Assembly: GCF_900188005.1 (NCBI RefSeq)
Contig: NZ_FZNR01000002.1
Span: forward strand, 682,001-746,000
Direction of reading: 5' to 3'
DNA: 64,000 nucleotides
From: Actinoplanes regularis
GTDB taxonomy: Bacteria; Actinomycetota; Actinomycetes; Mycobacteriales; Micromonosporaceae
The notes beneath the pieces are model-generated. The model was not told the DNA's origin and did no database searches. It was given only the letters and a program-made list of their open reading frames with translations. Made by a program: the position numbers and the translations under genes. Positions 60,680-64,000 of this stretch are shown in pieces. Each line of letters starts with the position of its first letter. Within the stretch, counting starts at the first letter, position 1.

Positions 60680-61237
60680 ATGGAGCAACCGGCGCCGCCG
60701 CTCGCCGTCATCGCCGCCGCGCTGCGCCGCGAACGGAACCTCGCCGGGATCTCCCTGGCCGAGCTGGCCCGCCGCGCCGGCCTGGCGAAATCCACGTTGT
60801 CGCAGCTCGAGGCCGGTGCCGGGAACCCCAGCATCGAGACGCTGTGGGCGCTCGGGGTGGCGCTCGGGGTGCCGTTCAGCCGGCTGGTCGAACCCGAGCC
60901 GGCCAAGGTCCGGGTCATCCGGGCGGGCGAGGGCGCGACCCGGCTGCGGGCGGACCGGGCCGACTTCGTGGCGACCCTGCTGGCGACGGGATCGCCGCAC
61001 GTACGGCGGGACCTCTATCTGATGGAACTGGCGCCGGGCGAGGCCCGGGAGGCGGAGCCACACATCCCGGGCAGCGTCGAGCACATCGTGGTCGGATCGG
61101 GCCGGATCCGGACCGGGCCGGTCGAGGAGCCGGTCGAGGTCGGGCCGGGCGACTACGTGACGTTCCCCGGCGACGTTCCGCACCGCTACGAGGCGCTGGA
61201 GCCGTCCTGGGCCGTCCTGGTCATGGAGCACCGCTGA
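60680..61237 (+). CDS. XRE-family regulator with C-terminal cupin domain
   Basis: A 185-aa regulator. Residues about 8-62 are an XRE helix-turn-helix (S-L-A-E-L-A-R-R-A-G-L-A-K-S-T-L-S-Q-L), and residues about 105-180 a cupin barrel (G-D-Y-V-T-F-P-G-D-V-P-H) that may bind an effector. The ATG at 60680 has GGAG 9 nt upstream; an ATG 15 nt earlier is the alternative. Divergent from azlCD, which it probably controls. The 3' end overlaps the convergent ABC gene by 17 bp. Confidence 0.9.
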   Translation: MEQPAPPLAVIAAALRRERNLAGISLAELARRAGLAKSTLSQLEAGAGNPSIETLWALGVALGVPFSRLVEPEPAKVRVIRAGEGATRLRADRADFVATLLATGSPHVRRDLYLMELAPGEAREAEPHIPGSVEHIVVGSGRIRTGPVEEPVEVGPGDYVTFPGDVPHRYEALEPSWAVLVMEHR

Positions 61238-62177
61238 CGTAGAGGCGGGCCACCACATCCTCGATGTCCGGCTCGACGACCGAGAGGTCACGGATCGGGA
61301 CCGCCGCGACCAGGTCCGCCACGGCGGCGCCCGCGGTCACCCCGTCCAAGGCGAAGGTGACCCGGTGACGATCGGCCTCCACCCCGATCAGAGTGGCGCC
61401 CGGCAGCTCGAAGCCCTCCGGCAACGGCGACGACAGGTCGGCGACCAGGCTGCGGCGCGAACCGTACCGGGCGTGCAACGCCTCGATCGTGCCGTCGTGC
61501 ACCACCCGGCCGTGGTCGATCACCACCAGGCGCTCGCAGAGCCGCTCGATGTCGGCCAGGTCGTGCGTGGTCAGCACCAGCGTGACGTCCCCGGTCCCGC
61601 CCAGCTCGGCCAGGAACGAACGGACCGCCTGCTTGCTCACCACGTCCAGGCCGATGGTCGGCTCGTCCAGGAAGAGCACCCGGGGGCCGTGCAGCAGCGC
61701 CGCGGTCAGTTCGCCGCGCATCCGCTGACCCAGCGACAACTGACGGACCGGGGTGTCCATGAACCCGTCCAGGTCGAGCAGCTCACGGCAGCGGCGCAGC
61801 CGTTCGCGGTGCTCCGCGGCCGGGACCCGGTAGATGTGTCTGAGCAGTGCGAACGACTCACCCAGCGGCAGGTCCCACCAGAGTTGGGAGCGCTGGCCGA
61901 AGACCACCCCGATGCGCAGGGCCAGCTTCGTGCGCTGCGGAACCGGGCGCAGGCCGCACACCTCGACCTGGCCGCCGGACGGGGAGAGCACGCCGGTCAG
62001 CATCTTCAGGGTCGTGGACTTGCCGGCGCCGTTCGGGCCGATGTAGCCGACCATCTCACCGGCGCCGATGTTCAGCGAGACGCCGGCGACAGCTTCAACG
62101 GTCCGTTTCTCCCTGCGGAAACGGCCGCTCTTCACACGTACGGCGAAATCTTTCCGGAGGTCTTCGGTTTTGATCAT
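61221..62177 (-). CDS. ABC-2 exporter ATP-binding protein
   Basis: A 318-aa ATPase. Walker A G-P-N-G-A-G-K-S-T-T near residue 45, signature L-S-L-G-Q-R-M-R near residue 142 and Walker B V-L-F-L-D-E-P-T near 162 are intact, with a ~75-residue C-terminal domain typical of the COG4586-like group. ATGA overlaps the permease gene upstream. Substrate unknown; this system type is often linked to polymer or drug export. Confidence 0.92.
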   Translation of the reverse strand: MIKTEDLRKDFAVRVKSGRFRREKRTVEAVAGVSLNIGAGEMVGYIGPNGAGKSTTLKMLTGVLSPSGGQVEVCGLRPVPQRTKLALRIGVVFGQRSQLWWDLPLGESFALLRHIYRVPAAEHRERLRRCRELLDLDGFMDTPVRQLSLGQRMRGELTAALLHGPRVLFLDEPTIGLDVVSKQAVRSFLAELGGTGDVTLVLTTHDLADIERLCERLVVIDHGRVVHDGTIEALHARYGSRRSLVADLSSPLPEGFELPGATLIGVEADRHRVTFALDGVTAGAAVADLVAAVPIRDLSVVEPDIEDVVARLYVSGAP

Positions 62178-62974
62178 GATCCTGTGCTCCGGTAGTGACG
62201 GATTCCGGTGCGCCAGACGCCGGCGGCGACGGCCGCCACGGCGAACGCCGCGACCGGGGCGGCGAACCCGGCCCAGGACGGCAGGCCGAGGGGATCGGCG
62301 CGGCCGAGCAGAGCCAGCGCCGGCTGGTAGGAGATGAACGCGAAACCCAGGGCGTACGCGAAAAGACCGCGGAAGGCCGGACCGTAGACCGTGATCGGGT
62401 ACGACGCGAAGTCCTTCCCGCCGTACGTGAAAGCGCTGCCCAACTCCCCCGAATCGACCCACCAGAAGGCCAGGCTCGCGCTGATCACGAAGATCGAGCC
62501 CATGAACACCGCACAGGACAGTGGGGCCAGGACGATCAGCGACACCCGGGCCGGCGTCCAATCGGGATCGTTCAGGCCGATCGCGACAGCCAGCACGCCG
62601 AAGCCGAACACCACTCGCACCAGCTTGCGGATCGGCAGGTCCATCAGCAGCAGCTGGGGCAGCGCGGCGAGCGGCCTGACCAGCACCGCGTCCAGGGTCC
62701 CGGCCCGCACATACGTCTTGAGCCGGTCGACGTTGCCGACCACGAAGTCGGCGAGCGCGAACCCGGCCGACGTGATGCCGGCCATCAGCAGCGCCTCGGG
62801 CAGGGTGAACCCGCCGATCCGGTCGGTGGCGCGGAACAGCACCAGCACCGTGAGCACGTCGAAGACCGTGGCGCCGACATTGCCGACCAGCTCGATCACG
62901 AACGAGGAGCGGTAGGAGAAGACCGAGCGGGCCTGGGCGCCCGCGAGCGCCGCGTACGCCCTCAGCTCACCCAC
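62174..62974 (-). CDS. ABC-2 permease (COG3694-like)
   Basis: A 266-aa permease with six predicted helices. The N-terminal A-Y-A-A-L-A-G-A-Q-A-R and R-A-G-T-L-D-A-V-L-V-R-P-L motif near residue 90 are characteristic of this group. The GTG at 62974 overlaps the preceding permease by 8 bp. It pairs with the other permease and the ATPase as a three-gene exporter. Confidence 0.88.
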   Translation of the reverse strand: MGELRAYAALAGAQARSVFSYRSSFVIELVGNVGATVFDVLTVLVLFRATDRIGGFTLPEALLMAGITSAGFALADFVVGNVDRLKTYVRAGTLDAVLVRPLAALPQLLLMDLPIRKLVRVVFGFGVLAVAIGLNDPDWTPARVSLIVLAPLSCAVFMGSIFVISASLAFWWVDSGELGSAFTYGGKDFASYPITVYGPAFRGLFAYALGFAFISYQPALALLGRADPLGLPSWAGFAAPVAAFAVAAVAAGVWRTGIRHYRSTGS

Positions 62975-63806
62975 CCTGCACCACCAGGCGGCGCTCGGCC
63001 CGGCGCTGCACCAGCGCGGCCAGCGCCAGCAGCGCGACCGCCCAGCAGCCCTGCAACGCGACCAGGGCGAGCTGCAGGCCCGGGCCGTCCCGCTCGGCCG
63101 CCACGTCCAGCGGCGTCTGCAGGATGCTGGGCAGCGGCGTGCCCAGCCAGAGCGTGACCGCCAACCAGTCCGGCAAGAGCCGCAGCGGGAAGTAGAGACC
63201 GCCCAGCACCCCGGCGCCGAGCACCCAGAACATGATCGGCCCACGGGCGTCGTGCAGCCAGTACGCGGTCGCGTTCACCAGGTAGCGGCAGCCGAAGCTG
63301 ACCACCACCGCGATCAGCACGGAGAGCAGGAACAACGGGACCGTCTGCCAGCGTGTCGGCAGCCGCAACGGGAAGCAGAGGGCACCGACCAGGACCGGCG
63401 GGACGAATCGGGTGATCATTCCGTGCCCGGCCCGGCCCAGGTCAGCGGCGAGATATGCCATCAAAGGAGGCACCGGACGTAACAGATCGGCCGCGACATC
63501 ACCGGTGCGGATGCGCTCGGCGAGCTCCGCCCAGCCCCACAGCATCACCACGCTGAGTAAACCTTGACCCAACCAGACGTACGTGGCCAGTTGCTCCGTG
63601 TCGTATCCGGCGGGCCGGCCGTCGAGTGTGCTCGCCGCCACGGCGAGCAGTACGTAGCAACGCACGTAGCCGAAGACTATGTTGGTGAACGTTCCGGCTA
63701 TGGTGGCTTGACGATAGGTCGTGTACCGCCGGAAACCCGACCCGACCAGTGCACCGAAAGTACTAATCGAGCCGCGTAACGGACCGTCCGGAGAGATCGT
63801 GAGCAC
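62967..63806 (-). CDS. ABC-2 permease (COG4587-like)
   Basis: A 279-aa permease with six predicted helices. Y-T-T-Y-R-Q-A-T-I-A-G near residue 27 and R-T-G-D-V-A-A-D-L-L-R-P near residue 100 mirror the motif in its partner. The GTG at 63806 has AAGGA upstream; the frame is open back to 63947 but that part has no family-like sequence. First gene of the exporter operon. Confidence 0.85.
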   Translation of the reverse strand: MLTISPDGPLRGSISTFGALVGSGFRRYTTYRQATIAGTFTNIVFGYVRCYVLLAVAASTLDGRPAGYDTEQLATYVWLGQGLLSVVMLWGWAELAERIRTGDVAADLLRPVPPLMAYLAADLGRAGHGMITRFVPPVLVGALCFPLRLPTRWQTVPLFLLSVLIAVVVSFGCRYLVNATAYWLHDARGPIMFWVLGAGVLGGLYFPLRLLPDWLAVTLWLGTPLPSILQTPLDVAAERDGPGLQLALVALQGCWAVALLALAALVQRRAERRLVVQGG

Positions 63807-64000
63807 GCTGGCGTCCTTCCCGGCCACGCCGCTAGTCTCCTTCCAACTAACCCGCAGTGGAGCCGGGAGAATGTACCCGGGTCCCCGGGTAGCCACGGCT
63901 CGATTTTTTGACACACGTTGGAGTTCGCCGTGACGGAGCGTTGCCAATCGCCGGGCCCGGTCGCCCGATGAACGGTTGGAGCTCCCGCCCGGGCGCAGAA
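63807..64000. other. Leader region of the ABC-2 operon, no gene seen
   Basis: Contains ACCCGGG-TCC-CCGGGT, a short palindrome near 63876, and a run of six T at 63904. No complete gene is supported here, on either strand. Confidence 0.4.

Overview
The window comes from the chromosome of a high-GC actinomycete, most likely a Micromonosporaceae member such as Actinoplanes. The evidence is very high third-position GC with frequent GTG/TTG starts, a bcc-type cytochrome bc1 complex (qcrCAB), an actinobacterial cytochrome oxidase subunit IV, a PimB-type mannosyltransferase, RNase AS, a ROK glucokinase and a long-form small-molecule regulator set. I place the genus by recall of gene content, not by a search. 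There is no rRNA, tRNA, CRISPR array, insertion sequence or phage gene that I can see. It reads as core chromosome with small accessory patches.

Layout. 1-6.4 kb: end of a DUF429 gene, then a five-gene uncharacterised actinobacterial cluster (SCO2524-, SCO2523-, SCO2522-like genes on +, facing a membrane protein and an SCO2521-like gene on -). This is the best candidate for an undescribed system. 6.5-16.3 kb: D-amino-acid oxidase, GNAT protein, proC, a phosphofructokinase with the residues of PPi-dependent enzymes, a DHA2 efflux pump with a divergent TetR gene and twin operators, RNase AS, a degenerate APH-fold protein, a Crp-type regulator, a ~330-bp imperfect palindrome, and an acyltransferase. 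16.4-23.9 kb: a DUF308-type membrane protein, otsA, and a six-gene minus operon (SRPBCC, hypothetical, glucokinase, endo/exonuclease/phosphatase, flavin monooxygenase, alpha/beta-hydrolase-fold protein lacking its nucleophile). 24-32 kb: two-component system, DUF4395, MarR/MFS pair, thioredoxin-like protein, an ABC exporter with a Lys/Ala repeat, DUF4240.

32-57 kb: a block whose gene content resembles the mycobacterial Rv2179c-Rv2205c neighbourhood as I remember it: pimB, M48 protease, NYN protein, DnaQ-GIY-YIG fusion nuclease, an RSH protein with an intact hydrolase but altered synthetase, Nudix and nucleotidyltransferase, qcrCAB-ctaE, a CtaG-like assembly factor, trpD, ctaC-ctaF (without ctaD), cysteine desulfurase-tusA, adenosine kinase, erpA and glycerate kinase. 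56-64 kb: nadA, murA, DUF3043, azlCD with a divergent XRE-cupin regulator, and a three-gene ABC-2 exporter.

Themes. Respiration and its Fe-S/sulfur supply cluster together (qcr, cta, desulfurase-TusA, ErpA). Many plus-strand genes and a few minus-strand genes have a TANNNT hexamer 6-7 nt before the start codon, which indicates leaderless transcription. Intergenic DNA carries several tandem repeats and hairpins, including a repeat unit shared between 15.4 kb and 49.7 kb.
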